From positions 310,001 to 374,000 of the forward strand of contig NZ_JAGQDH010000001.1 in assembly GCF_018069895.1 (NCBI RefSeq): 64,000 nt of DNA, read 5' to 3'. Below are positions 44,697-53,877 of the stretch, one piece after another. The notes under the pieces were generated by a model, which ran no database searches, had not been told where the DNA came from, and saw nothing but the letters and a program-made list of their open reading frames with translations. The DNA comes from Roseovarius autotrophicus (GTDB lineage Bacteria > Pseudomonadota > Alphaproteobacteria > Rhodobacterales > Rhodobacteraceae). Every line of letters begins with the position of its first letter. Within the stretch, counting starts at the first letter, position 1. The translations under genes and the position numbers were made by a program.

Positions 44697-45662
44697 CTAG
44701 CGGACCATCCATCTTCCATCCGGCCAGAAAGCGTGAAAGGCAAAGGCGAACATGACGTCATGCGCCACGTCACGGCCCTGTGCGTCGCGCACCCGCACCG
44801 TGCCCACGTCACGGCCCTTGGCGATCGTGCCGTGATCAAGCGCCGAGGCTTGCCCCGCCTCCCACGAAATAGTGACACCGGCTTCGGTAACGCCGCCCTC
44901 GCGGCGGATCCGGGTCATCGGCCAGGCCCGATCCCCGACCCGCACCACCCGTTCGAGCGGCGGAACGCCATGGGGCGGGTCCTCACCCTCATACAGAAAC
45001 GGACGGCTTGAGCTATCATAGCCCTGATAGGGGTTGCGCCCATAGGAGCGGTTGAAATCCGGCTCGGCCATCACCAACCCTTCGGGGTTGCGGGTGCGGA
45101 ACTGATCCCAGCTTTCCATCCAGCCCGGCAGCATATCGAGCTGAACGCCGGTCATCTGTCCGACAATCCCCTCGCCAAGCGCCTGTTGCCACCAGCTTTC
45201 GGTCTCGCGGTCATACATGACCATGTCGGACATCCGCAGCTTGCCCGAGACGCCAAAGCTCAGCACCCGGCCCTGCACCCGGCGATCGAAGGTCAGTGCC
45301 GAGTTGCACAGGGGGCAGTAGGTCACCGCCACCGGAATACCGCCCACCTGATCGTTCACGATCTCATGCCACATGAGATAGCGGATCGGATAGGCGCGCG
45401 GGGTCTGGCCGTCCATTTCCAGTGTCATCACCGGCTCGTTTCCGGCGATCCTGCGTTCGGATTTGGCGCGCAGGAACTTCGGCGCATCGATGGCGGGGAT
45501 GCCGTCCTTGGGCGGCCCGCCCGAGCGGATTTCGGACCAGTCCGTGATCGTGGTGCGCGAGAAATCGGTCTGCGGCCATTCCCCGCGCCAGAAGGTCGGG
45601 TTGGCATGGGCCAGCGGCACGGCAAGGAAGATGGTCGCGAGAAAGGCGATGAGGCGGGACAT
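44697..45662 (-). CDS. DUF3179 family exported protein
   Basis: This 321-residue protein has a signal peptide (MSRLIAFLATIFLAVPLAHA) and the DUF3179 core, including VAVTYCPLCNSALTFDRRV with a CxxC pair and LRMSDMVMYDRETESWWQQA. It is likely periplasmic. Function of the family is not established. It is transcribed leftward and separated by 88 bases from the next minus-strand gene. Confidence 0.88.
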   Translation of the reverse strand: MSRLIAFLATIFLAVPLAHANPTFWRGEWPQTDFSRTTITDWSEIRSGGPPKDGIPAIDAPKFLRAKSERRIAGNEPVMTLEMDGQTPRAYPIRYLMWHEIVNDQVGGIPVAVTYCPLCNSALTFDRRVQGRVLSFGVSGKLRMSDMVMYDRETESWWQQALGEGIVGQMTGVQLDMLPGWMESWDQFRTRNPEGLVMAEPDFNRSYGRNPYQGYDSSSRPFLYEGEDPPHGVPPLERVVRVGDRAWPMTRIRREGGVTEAGVTISWEAGQASALDHGTIAKGRDVGTVRVRDAQGRDVAHDVMFAFAFHAFWPDGRWMVR

Positions 45663-45750
45663 GGGCGCTCCTGCAAGGGGGTCTCGTGCAGGGATGATGC
45701 GGTGCTGGCGGGATTCGGGCCAGCCCACCCCACGCAGATGTGAGCGTGTG

Positions 45751-46452
45751 TCAGCGCCGTTTCGCCTCGGTCAACGCCCGATCCCAGAGCCGGTCGCGCA
45801 TGATCCGCCGCATCGCGCGCGAGAGTTCGCCCGCGCCGTCGCGCGCATAGATCCGCCCATGTGTCAGAATGAGCCGCTCCGGCCCCCAGTCAAGCACCTG
45901 ATCGACCAGATCGCCCAGGGCCTTGCGCCCGCCAAGCCGCGCGGCAAGGCCCGGTGGCGGCTTGCCGTCGCTGTCGTCGATGCCCGCAAGCCAGACAAGC
46001 GGCCGCGCCCAAGGCGGCAGCGTCGCGGTATCGACCGCGATGACCAGCCGTGACAGGATCGCCGAACGCGAGGGCAGGTGGCAGAACACATGTTCGCACG
46101 CCTCGCCGTGGCGCAGCGTGAGCGGCCTGATCTCGCGCCGCCACGGCGCCTCGGACAGACCGTCGCGCGGCCAGAGCCGCGCCTCGGGGAAGGCTGTCTG
46201 CCAGTCCTGGAGCCACGGCAATAGGGGCGCGCCGGGCAGCACCAGATGCGCCACCCGGCCCTGCTGTTCAAGCCAGGCGATCAGGTCCGGCGTAAGCGGC
46301 CCCGGCGCGTGCACCCAGAGCCCCCCGCCCCCAACCCGCGCCACCACCGTGCGCAGCGGCATCGGCACGCCAAGCCGCCAGCACAGATGTGCGCCCTCAA
46401 TGGCCCACAGCCCCTCTGACAGGGGCACCGGCGCAAGGGCGGGCGCGGTCAT
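45751..46452 (-). CDS. DUF4336 / metallo-beta-lactamase-like protein
   Basis: This 233-residue protein resembles DUF4336, a metallo-beta-lactamase-like fold without a complete classical HxHxDH metal motif in my reading. Recognisable segments are MPLRTVVARVGGGGLWVHAP and the terminal ERLILTHGRIY. Function unknown. Its stop is 88 bases from the DUF3179 start and the operon relationship is uncertain. Confidence 0.78.
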   Translation of the reverse strand: MTAPALAPVPLSEGLWAIEGAHLCWRLGVPMPLRTVVARVGGGGLWVHAPGPLTPDLIAWLEQQGRVAHLVLPGAPLLPWLQDWQTAFPEARLWPRDGLSEAPWRREIRPLTLRHGEACEHVFCHLPSRSAILSRLVIAVDTATLPPWARPLVWLAGIDDSDGKPPPGLAARLGGRKALGDLVDQVLDWGPERLILTHGRIYARDGAGELSRAMRRIMRDRLWDRALTEAKRR

Positions 46453-46456
46453 GCGC

Positions 46457-47005
46457 TCAGTCTATGACCCGAACGCTTGTCATCACGTCCGGCTCTCCCG
46501 TGACCGCGCCATTGGGGCCGCGCCCGCGCTTGATCTTGTCCACGATCTCCATCCCGCCGGTCACGCGCCCGACCACGGTATATTGCCCGTTGAGATGCGT
46601 CGCAGGCGCGAACATGATGAAGAATTGCGAATTGGCGCTGTCGGGGTTCTGGCTGCGGGCCATGCCCACCACGCCGCGCTCGAACGGCACGTCGGAGAAC
46701 TCTGCCTTGAGGTCGGGCCGGTTGCTGCCGCCGGTGCCCGCGCGGCGCATGTCGCCGCCCGCACGCCCGAACTCCACATCGCCGGTCTGCGCCATGAAGC
46801 CGTCGATCACGCGGTGGAACACCACCCCGTCATAGGCCCCTTCGCGCGCCAGCGCCGCGATCTGCGCGGCATGGCCGGGGGCCACATCCTCGAGCAGGTC
46901 GATGGTGACGGTGCCGTTGGCCACGCCCTTGATCTCGATTTCAAGGCCAGTTGCGAATGCGGGGCCGGAGGCCAGAAGGCCGAAGGCGAGAACGAGCTTA
47001 CGCAT
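46457..47005 (-). CDS. Exported cyclophilin-type peptidyl-prolyl isomerase
   Basis: This 182-residue cyclophilin has a signal peptide ([18 protein letters not shown]) and the conserved core [19 protein letters not shown] and SQFFIMF. It is predicted to be periplasmic. It lies directly after a second, cytoplasmic cyclophilin gene, sharing 8 bases, which points to an old tandem duplication with one copy gaining an export signal. Confidence 0.93.
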   Translation of the reverse strand: MRKLVLAFGLLASGPAFATGLEIEIKGVANGTVTIDLLEDVAPGHAAQIAALAREGAYDGVVFHRVIDGFMAQTGDVEFGRAGGDMRRAGTGGSNRPDLKAEFSDVPFERGVVGMARSQNPDSANSQFFIMFAPATHLNGQYTVVGRVTGGMEIVDKIKRGRGPNGAVTGEPDVMTSVRVID

Positions 47006-47504
47006 CGGCGGCCACCTTGACGCTGATCATCCGGTCGGGGTTCGCGGGCGGCTCGCCACGGGTGATGGCGTCCACATGCTCCATCCCCGAAATCACCCGG
47101 CCATAGACGGTATATTGCCGGTTGAGAAAATGATTGTCCTTGAAGTTGATGAAGAACTGGCTGTTGGCGGAATTCGGGTTCTGGCTGCGCGCCGCGCCGA
47201 TCGTGCCGCGATCATGGGGGATGCCGCTGAACTCTGCCTTGAGGTCAGGCAGGGCGCTGCCGCCGGTGCCTGCGCGCCGCGGATTGTAATCCTTTTCCAT
47301 GTTGGCGTGTTCCACATCGCCAGTCTGCGCCATGAAGCCGTCGATCACCCGGTGAAAGGCCACGTTGTCATAGGCCCCGGCGCGCGCCAGTTCCTTCATC
47401 CGCGCGCAATGCAGCGGCGCGATATCGGGCAGAAGCTCGATGCTGACAGTGCCATCCTTCAACTCGATCAGGATGGTGTTTTCGGGGTCGTTGATCTCGG
47501 CCAT
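46998..47504 (-). CDS. Cytoplasmic cyclophilin-type peptidyl-prolyl isomerase
   Basis: This 168-residue cyclophilin has no signal peptide, starting [20 protein letters not shown], with [19 protein letters not shown] and [19 protein letters not shown]. The conserved FHRVI and SQFFI segments are present. It is divergent from pgk and overlaps the exported paralogue by 8 bases. Confidence 0.93.
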   Translation of the reverse strand: MAEINDPENTILIELKDGTVSIELLPDIAPLHCARMKELARAGAYDNVAFHRVIDGFMAQTGDVEHANMEKDYNPRRAGTGGSALPDLKAEFSGIPHDRGTIGAARSQNPNSANSQFFINFKDNHFLNRQYTVYGRVISGMEHVDAITRGEPPANPDRMISVKVAADA

Positions 47505-47631
47505 GTCATGCTCCTTTGTCGGCTTTGCCACAGGTCTAGGGGGTCCGGGCGCGATTGCCAAGGGCAGGAGGTTGACGTGGCCCATGCCCCGCGCCATGAC
47601 AGGCGTGAAATCGCATGAGGAGGCCGCCGCG

Positions 47632-48819
47632 ATGGGCTGGAAGACGCTGGACGATATGGACCTTGGGGCCAAACGCGTGCTGGTGCGCGTGGATATCAAC
47701 GTGCCGGTCGCAAACGGCGTTGTGACCGACGCCACCCGGATCGAGCGCATCGTGCCCACGGTTCACGACATTCTCGAGCGGGGGGGCAAGCCCATGCTGA
47801 TCGCCCATTTCGACCGGCCCAAGGGCAAGGTGGTCCCGTCCATGTCGCTGCGCGTGGTGGTGCCCGCGCTGGAGTCTGCCCTGGGGCGCAAGGTGCGGCT
47901 GATCGAGACGCTGGAGGGGGCCGAGAACCTGACCGAGGAGGCGCGCGCCGCCGATGTTCTGCTGCTGGAGAACATCCGCTTTCACCCCGGAGAGGAGGCG
48001 AACGATCCCGAGTTCGCCGCCCGCCTCGCGGCCCTTGGCGACATCTATTGCAATGACGCCTTCTCGGCGGCACATCGCGCGCATGCCTCGACCACGGCGC
48101 TTGCGCATCTGCTGCCCGCCTGTGCGGGGCGGTTGATGCAGGCAGAATTGCAGGCGCTCGAGGCGGCCCTTGGCGCGCCCAAACGGCCCGTGGCGGCGGT
48201 GGTCGGCGGCGCCAAGGTCTCGACCAAGCTCGATCTGCTGGGCAATCTCGTGGCGAAGGTGGACTGCCTCGTGATCGGCGGCGGCATGGCCAACACCTTC
48301 CTTGCCGCGCTTGGCCTCGATGTGGGCAAATCGCTGTGCGAACATGACATGGCCGGAACCGCGCGCGAGATCATGGCGCGGGCGGGGGCGGCGGGCTGTA
48401 CGATCCTTCTGCCCGCCGATGTGGTGGTGGCGCGCGAATTCGCAGAAGGGGCCGCGCACGAGGTGGTGGGGGCCCATGCCTGCCCGGCGGATGCGATGAT
48501 CCTTGACGCCGGTCCGCGCGCGGTTGCGCGGATCACCGCCGCGCTTGAGGGTGCGAGAACGCTGATCTGGAACGGGCCGCTCGGGGCCTTCGAAATCGCG
48601 CCTTTCGACGCCGCCACCAATGCCGCCGCACGCCACGCGGCACAGCTCAGCCGCGAGGGGCGGCTTGTCTCGGTGGCGGGCGGCGGTGATACGGTCGCCG
48701 CGCTCAACCGCGCCGGCGCGGCCGAGGATTTCACCTATATCTCCACCGCCGGGGGCGCCTTCCTCGAATGGATGGAGGGCAAGGTGCTGCCCGGCGTCGC
48801 CGCTCTTCATGGTGCCTGA
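47632..48819 (+). CDS. pgk: Phosphoglycerate kinase
   Basis: This glycolytic enzyme interconverts 1,3-bisphosphoglycerate and 3-phosphoglycerate. The 395-residue protein starts [20 protein letters not shown] with the conserved VDINVP substrate motif, HFDRPKG, and the nucleotide-binding [12 protein letters not shown] and GPLGAFE. The AGGAGG ribosome site lies about 9 bases before the ATG. A composite hairpin element separates it from class I aldolase. Confidence 0.97.
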   Translation: MGWKTLDDMDLGAKRVLVRVDINVPVANGVVTDATRIERIVPTVHDILERGGKPMLIAHFDRPKGKVVPSMSLRVVVPALESALGRKVRLIETLEGAENLTEEARAADVLLLENIRFHPGEEANDPEFAARLAALGDIYCNDAFSAAHRAHASTTALAHLLPACAGRLMQAELQALEAALGAPKRPVAAVVGGAKVSTKLDLLGNLVAKVDCLVIGGGMANTFLAALGLDVGKSLCEHDMAGTAREIMARAGAAGCTILLPADVVVAREFAEGAAHEVVGAHACPADAMILDAGPRAVARITAALEGARTLIWNGPLGAFEIAPFDAATNAAARHAAQLSREGRLVSVAGGGDTVAALNRAGAAEDFTYISTAGGAFLEWMEGKVLPGVAALHGA

Positions 48820-48835
48820 CGAAAGACCGGGGAAA

Positions 48836-48897
48836 GGGGCGTTGCCCCTCTTGGCCTGCGGCCAATTCACCCCAGGATATTTCAGGCCAGAAGAAGC
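48836..48897. repeat. Composite intergenic element, copy 2
   Basis: Two short hairpins (GGGGC-GTT-GCCCC at 48836-48848 and TTGGCC-TGC-GGCCAA at 48851-48865) are followed by GGATATTTCAGGCCAGAAGA (48875-48894) and AGC. The element has the same order as copy 1 at 17285-17347. It lies 17 bases after the pgk stop, as copy 1 lies just after glpX. Confidence 0.72.
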
Positions 48898-48910
48898 GAG
48901 GCGGGCGCGG

Positions 48911-48935
48911 GTTTCTTCTGGCTGAAAATATCCCC
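48911..48935. repeat. Inverted partial copy of the intergenic element
   Basis: On the minus strand this reads GGGGATATTTTCAGCCAGAA followed by GAAAC, near-identical to the tail of the element at 48875-48897. The two copies form a long imperfect inverted repeat that could fold into a strong hairpin between pgk and the aldolase gene. It may be a transcription terminator for either strand. Confidence 0.65.
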
Positions 48936-49057
48936 GCCGGAGGCTCCGACGCCCGCCACAGGCGCGGCGCGGACCCTGTTAGCGCCACCAAGATTGCACG
49001 CCGCGCCCGCCTCGCCTAAGAGAGCGCGAACTGTGCTTGATCAAAGGGATTTCCGCC

Positions 49058-49951
49058 ATGTCGAAGGCCGAGCAGAGACAGAAGATTGCCGAAGGTCAGG
49101 GCTTTATCGCCGCGCTCGATCAATCCGGCGGCTCCACCCCAAAGGCGCTGCGGCTTTACGGGATCGCGGAGTCAGAGTATTCCTCGGAAGCGGAAATGTT
49201 CGACCTCATCCACGCGATGCGCGCGCGCATCGCGCAGGCTCCGGCCTTTACCGGCGACAAGGTGATCGGCGCGATTCTCTTCGAGATGACCATGGACCGC
49301 GAGATCGCGGGCAAGCCTTCGGCGCAATTCCTGTGGGAAGAACGCGGCGTCGTGCCCTTCCTCAAGGTGGACAAGGGCCTTGCCGAGACGAATGACGGTG
49401 TGAAGCTGATGAAGCCCATGCCCGATCTTGATGCGTTGCTCGCGCGCGCCAATCAGGCCGGGATTTTCGGCACCAAGATGCGCTCGGTCATCGACGCGGC
49501 CAATGCAGGCGGCATCGAGGCCGTGGTGAAACAGCAATTCGAGGTGGGCCGCCAGATCCTCGGGGCTGGCCTCGTGCCGATCATCGAGCCGGAAATAACC
49601 ATTTCCATCGCTGACAAGGCCGAGGCAGAGAACCTGCTGCTTGCCAACCTCAAGGCCCATCTCGACGCGCTGCCCGAGGGACAGAAGGTCATGCTCAAGC
49701 TGACCCTGCCCGAGGTGGCCAACCTCTATGCACCGCTGGTGGATCACCCGCGCGTGCTGCGGGTCGTGGCGCTCTCGGGGGGATACAGCCGGGAAGAGGC
49801 CAACGCACGGCTGGCCCAGAACTGCGGTGTGATCGCCAGCTTCTCGCGCGCGCTGACAGAGGGGCTGTCGGCGCAGCAATCGAATGCCGAGTTCAACGAG
49901 ACCATCGCACGCACCATTGACGAGATCTGCGCGGCCTCGGTCGCGGGCTGA
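49058..49951 (+). CDS. Class I fructose-bisphosphate aldolase
   Basis: This cleaves fructose-1,6-bisphosphate in glycolysis. The 297-residue protein shows FIAALDQSGGSTPKALRLYG, and Schiff-base lysine candidates KVDKGLAE and KVMLKLTLPE. The start MSKAEQRQ at 49058 is preferred over an upstream start at 49037. Placement after pgk, with glpX elsewhere in the window, makes a glycolysis/gluconeogenesis grouping. Confidence 0.94.
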   Translation: MSKAEQRQKIAEGQGFIAALDQSGGSTPKALRLYGIAESEYSSEAEMFDLIHAMRARIAQAPAFTGDKVIGAILFEMTMDREIAGKPSAQFLWEERGVVPFLKVDKGLAETNDGVKLMKPMPDLDALLARANQAGIFGTKMRSVIDAANAGGIEAVVKQQFEVGRQILGAGLVPIIEPEITISIADKAEAENLLLANLKAHLDALPEGQKVMLKLTLPEVANLYAPLVDHPRVLRVVALSGGYSREEANARLAQNCGVIASFSRALTEGLSAQQSNAEFNETIARTIDEICAASVAG

Positions 49952-49954
49952 GGT

Positions 49955-50200
49955 TCAGCCGCCCTGCAAGCGCTTGAGCAGCACCACCTCGCTCTCGGGG
50001 CCAATCGGCGTGAACCAGCTGTCGTTGTAGATGCGCCCGTCGATGGAGACCGAGACGCCGCGATCCAGCTCGGGCCGCAAGCCTGGGTGATCGCGCGCCA
50101 ACCCGTCGAGCAATTCACGCAGGGTGGCGGCCTCGACCGCCACCTCGCGCGCCCCCCCGGCAAGATCGGCGAGCGATCCCCAGAGCAGCACCTTGACCAT
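49955..50200 (-). CDS. MoaD/ThiS-family small sulfur-carrier protein
   Basis: This 81-residue ubiquitin-like protein begins MVKVLLWGSLADLAGGAREV and ends in a C-terminal Gly-Gly (KRLQGG), the site used for sulfur carriage in MoaD and ThiS. The start shares one base with the stop of the molybdenum hydroxylase large-subunit gene (TGATG), indicating tight coupling. It is probably a dedicated carrier for molybdenum cofactor maturation; no other moa gene is in the window. Confidence 0.85.
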   Translation of the reverse strand: MVKVLLWGSLADLAGGAREVAVEAATLRELLDGLARDHPGLRPELDRGVSVSIDGRIYNDSWFTPIGPESEVVLLKRLQGG

Positions 50201-52446
50201 CAGCCCTTTGCCGCCTGCATCGCGGCCAGAACACGCGGCGGCGACATCGGCAGGCGCGTCATCCGCACCCCCGCCGCCGCCGACACCGCATTGGCCACCG
50301 CCGCCAACGGCGGCACAATCGGCGTTTCCCCGACACCGCGCACCCCGTAGGGATGCCCCGGATTGGGAATTTCCAGAATCACCGTGTCGATCATCGGCAG
50401 GTCAGAGGCCACGGGTATCCGGTAATCAAGGAAGCCTGCGTTTTGCAGGATTCCATCCTCGCCATAGATATATTCCTCGTTGAGCGCCCAGCCGATACCC
50501 TGCACGGCCCCGCCCTGAAACTGCCCTTCGACGTAAGAAGGATGCACCGCGCGCCCGGCATCCTGAAACACCGTGTAGCGCAGGATCCTGGTGGCGCCGG
50601 TGTCGGGATCAACCTCGACATCCACCATATGCGTGCCAAAGCTGACACCCGCCCCCTCCGCCGTCACCTCGTGATGCCCGGCAATCGGCCCGCCGGTGTT
50701 GCTGGCCACGGCGGCGATTTCCTTGATGGTCATGGGCGGGAACTTGCCCGCATTGGGACCGGCAGGGCGCGCGGCCCCGTCTTCCCATTCCACCGCCTCT
50801 TCGTCGATGCCCCAGATCATCGCGGCGCGTTTGCACATCTCGCGTTTGGCGGCGCGCGCCGCCTCGATCGTCGCCAGACCCACCGCAAAGGTCACGCGGC
50901 TGCCATCGGTCACCTCGTTCTGGCCCAGCGATCCGGTATCGGCAATGATCGTGCGCACCTGATCATAGGGAATGCCCAGTTCCTCGGCGGCCATCATCGT
51001 CATCGAGGCGCGCGAGCCGCCAATATCGGGATTGCCCTCCGAGACCGTCACCGTGCCGTCCGGTGTCACATTGAGGCTGACGCAGGTATCGCCACCAAAA
51101 TTGAACCAGAACCCACAGGCCACACCGCGCCCCTGGTTTTCGCCCAAGGGGGCGGTCCAATGCGGATGCGTATGCGCCGCCTCCAGCGTGGCGATCAGAC
51201 CAATCGCCGGATAGGTCGGACCGTAAGAGGCGCGCGTGCCCTCCTTGGCCCCGTTCATCAACCGCACCGCCAGCGGATCAAGACCAAAGCCCCGCGCCAA
51301 TTCATCAATCGCGCTCTCCACGGCAAAGGCCGCCATCGGCGCGCCGGGTGCGCGGTAGGCCGCCGCCTTGGGCCGGTTGCTCACCACATCCCAGCCGACA
51401 GTTTTCACATTCTCCAGATCATAGGGCGCAAAGGCCGACATCGACCCCATATCGACCGGCGAGCCGGGATAGGCCCCGCCCTGATAGCGCAATTCGGCAA
51501 AGGCGGCGGTGATCCGGCCATCCTTCTTCATGCCGATCCGCACATCAATCGAGGTCGAGGCCGTCGGCCCCGTGGCGCGCAGCACCTCGGACCGGCTCAT
51601 CACCATCTTGACCGGGCGACCCGACTTTTTCGCCAGCATGAGCGCCACCGGCTCAAGGAACACCACCGTCTTGCCGCCGAACCCGCCGCCGATTTCACTG
51701 GCCGTCACCCGCAACTGCCCCTGTTCCATCCCGAGGATCGCGGCACAGACATTGCGCACCATGTAATGCCCTTGGGTGCACACCCAGAGATCGCCCTGCC
51801 CATCCGCGCTCATCGTCGCCAGACAGGCATGCGGCTCGATATAGCCCTGATGCGTGGCCCCGGTGCGATAGGTCCGCGCGACCACACGGTCGGCCTTGGC
51901 CAGCCCCGCCTCGACATCGCCATGCCCGAACTCGACCCGCGAGATGACATTGCCCGAATAGCCCGCGGGCACGGTTTCCTGCTGCCAGCCCTCGTGCAGC
52001 ACCGGCGCGCCGGGCTTCATCGCCGCGTCCACATCCGTCACATGCGGCAGCACCTCATACTCCACCTCGATGAGCTTCAGCGCCTTGCGCGCCACCGCTG
52101 CCGAATTGGCGGCAACCGCCGCCACCGCATGCCCGTCATAGAGCGCCTTGTCACCCGCCATGCAATTGTCGATCACATTGGCCACATGATCCGGCACATC
52201 GCCGAAATCCGCGCGCGTGACGACCGCCTTGACCCCCGGCAGCGCCTCGGCCTTTGACGTATCAATGCGCAGGATGCGCGCATGCGCATGAGGACTGCGC
52301 AGGATGCGCCCCGTCAGCATCCCCGGCGCCACCATATCCGCGCCAAAGCGCGCGCGCCCCGTCACCTTGTCGATGCCGTCAGGCCGGTTGGGCCGCGTGC
52401 CCACCACCTTGAAATCCTTGGTTTTCTTGGTGTCATCCAATGCCAT
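50200..52446 (-). CDS. Molybdenum hydroxylase large subunit (CoxL/XdhB-like)
   Basis: This molybdopterin-binding subunit has 748 residues. It has the family fold, with GYIEPHACLATM, EIGGGFGGKTVVFLEP and AYRAPGAPMAAFAVESAI, and a C-terminal GVRGVGETPIVPP whose Glu is the likely catalytic base. The AYRAPGAP segment differs from the form I CO dehydrogenase loop (AYxCSFR), so CO oxidation is unlikely and the substrate is unknown. An ATG at 52446 sharing a base with the small-subunit stop is preferred over GTG at 52449. Confidence 0.92.
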   Translation of the reverse strand: MALDDTKKTKDFKVVGTRPNRPDGIDKVTGRARFGADMVAPGMLTGRILRSPHAHARILRIDTSKAEALPGVKAVVTRADFGDVPDHVANVIDNCMAGDKALYDGHAVAAVAANSAAVARKALKLIEVEYEVLPHVTDVDAAMKPGAPVLHEGWQQETVPAGYSGNVISRVEFGHGDVEAGLAKADRVVARTYRTGATHQGYIEPHACLATMSADGQGDLWVCTQGHYMVRNVCAAILGMEQGQLRVTASEIGGGFGGKTVVFLEPVALMLAKKSGRPVKMVMSRSEVLRATGPTASTSIDVRIGMKKDGRITAAFAELRYQGGAYPGSPVDMGSMSAFAPYDLENVKTVGWDVVSNRPKAAAYRAPGAPMAAFAVESAIDELARGFGLDPLAVRLMNGAKEGTRASYGPTYPAIGLIATLEAAHTHPHWTAPLGENQGRGVACGFWFNFGGDTCVSLNVTPDGTVTVSEGNPDIGGSRASMTMMAAEELGIPYDQVRTIIADTGSLGQNEVTDGSRVTFAVGLATIEAARAAKREMCKRAAMIWGIDEEAVEWEDGAARPAGPNAGKFPPMTIKEIAAVASNTGGPIAGHHEVTAEGAGVSFGTHMVDVEVDPDTGATRILRYTVFQDAGRAVHPSYVEGQFQGGAVQGIGWALNEEYIYGEDGILQNAGFLDYRIPVASDLPMIDTVILEIPNPGHPYGVRGVGETPIVPPLAAVANAVSAAAGVRMTRLPMSPPRVLAAMQAAKG

Positions 52447-52925
52447 CACGACGCCCTCCGCATATCCGCCGCCGTTTCCATCACAGCGCGGATGATCTTG
52501 TCATAGCCGGTGCAGCGGCAGAGGTTGCCCGCCAGCCAATAGCGCACCTCCTCCTCGCTCGGGTCCGGGTTCCGTTCCAGCAGCGATTTCGCCGCCACCA
52601 GAATCCCCGGCGTGCAGATGCCACATTGCAGCGCCGCCATCTCGATGAATTTCTGCTGCAACGGATGCAGCGTGTCCCCTGCCGCCATGCCCTCGATGGT
52701 GGTGATCTCGCGCCCCTCGGCCTCGGCCCCCAGCATCAGGCACGAACAGACCAGCCGCCCATCCACCGTCACCGAACAGGCGCCGCAATCGCCGGTGCCG
52801 CAGCCCTCCTTGGTGCCCGTCAGGCCCAATTCGTCGCGCAGCACATCCAGCAGCGTCGCCTCGGCATCACAGAGAAATTCGGTCGCGTCGCCATTGACCG
52901 TGGTCGTCACATGTATCCGGCTCAT
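52446..52925 (-). CDS. Molybdenum hydroxylase iron-sulfur subunit (CoxS-like)
   Basis: This 159-residue subunit carries two [2Fe-2S] clusters: N-terminal ferredoxin-type KEGCGTGDCGACSVTVDGR and C-terminal LQCGICTPG ... LCRCTGYDKI. It has the standard length and order of the family. The start overlaps the FAD-subunit stop by 4 bases, and its stop shares one base with the large-subunit start. Confidence 0.95.
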   Translation of the reverse strand: MSRIHVTTTVNGDATEFLCDAEATLLDVLRDELGLTGTKEGCGTGDCGACSVTVDGRLVCSCLMLGAEAEGREITTIEGMAAGDTLHPLQQKFIEMAALQCGICTPGILVAAKSLLERNPDPSEEEVRYWLAGNLCRCTGYDKIIRAVMETAADMRRAS

Positions 52926-53785
52926 GCCTGCTCTCCTTTCGCGCGCGCCTCTGCGATCACCGCCGCGCGACGGGCCAGAACGCCCGACACATGGCGGCGG
53001 AAATCGACCGTGCCGCGTTTGTCGTCAATCGGGGTGGCCGCTGCGGAACAGACCGCCGCCAGATCGGCCAGCGCCGCCTCATCCAGCACCCGGCCTTGAA
53101 TCGCCTCTGCCGCCGCGTCCACCAACATCACCTTGGGGCCAACCGCCCCCAGCGACACCCGCGCCGCCGCCACCCGGCCCGCCGCATCAAGGCTGAGCGC
53201 AATGCCACAGCCCACCACCGCAATATCCATCTCGGTGCGCGGGATGAACCGCAGATAGGCATCGCCCGACCGCGCCCCCCGCGCGGGCAGAAATACCGAG
53301 GCGATGAACTCGCCCGCCGCAAGCGTCGTCTTGCCGGGGGCTTTGGGAATGTCGATCACCGCCACATCGCGCGTGCCCTTGGGGCCAACCACCCGCACCA
53401 CGGCCCCCGCCGCCACCATCGCCGGCACCGAATCGGCGGCAGGCGAGGCGTTGCACAGATTGCCCGCCAATGTGGCCCGCCCTTGAACTTGCGTCGAGCC
53501 GATCAGCCCCACCGCCTCGACCACACCGGGCCAGTCGGCGCACAGCCCCGCATGCTCGCCCATCTCGGCACCCGATACCGCAGCACCGATCCGCCAGCCG
53601 CCATCCTCGGCCACAACATCGCGCATCCCTGCGATGCGCTTGATATCGACGATCAGTTCCGGCTCGATCATCTCCGCGCGCAGCTTGACCAACAGATCGG
53701 TGCCGCCCGCAAGAACATGAGCCCCCGTCTGACCGGCCAAGGCCGTCACCGCCTCTTCCACGCTGCGTGGCGCTTCAAATCGCAT
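52922..53785 (-). CDS. Molybdenum hydroxylase FAD-binding subunit (CoxM-like)
   Basis: This 287-residue FAD-binding subunit has VLAGGTDLLVKLRAEM and TLAGNLCNASPAADS, the conserved flavin-binding segments of the family. It is first in the coxM-coxS-coxL-moaD-like operon. The 92-base upstream gap holds no gene. The holoenzyme would hydroxylate a heteroaromatic or aldehyde substrate; none is proposed with confidence. Confidence 0.93.
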   Translation of the reverse strand: MRFEAPRSVEEAVTALAGQTGAHVLAGGTDLLVKLRAEMIEPELIVDIKRIAGMRDVVAEDGGWRIGAAVSGAEMGEHAGLCADWPGVVEAVGLIGSTQVQGRATLAGNLCNASPAADSVPAMVAAGAVVRVVGPKGTRDVAVIDIPKAPGKTTLAAGEFIASVFLPARGARSGDAYLRFIPRTEMDIAVVGCGIALSLDAAGRVAAARVSLGAVGPKVMLVDAAAEAIQGRVLDEAALADLAAVCSAAATPIDDKRGTVDFRRHVSGVLARRAAVIAEARAKGEQA

Positions 53786-53877
53786 GGCTTGCTCCCTGAT
53801 TTATTTCTGCGCCGCCCTCGTGGGACTCAGCGCCGCTACCCCGACTATCCCGCAACTTGATCAAATACGCAAACAGC

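Noticed and set aside
50200-53785. Aerobic CO dehydrogenase
   Set aside because: The active-site loop AYRAPGAP does not match the form I motif AYxCSFR, so CO oxidation is not supported.
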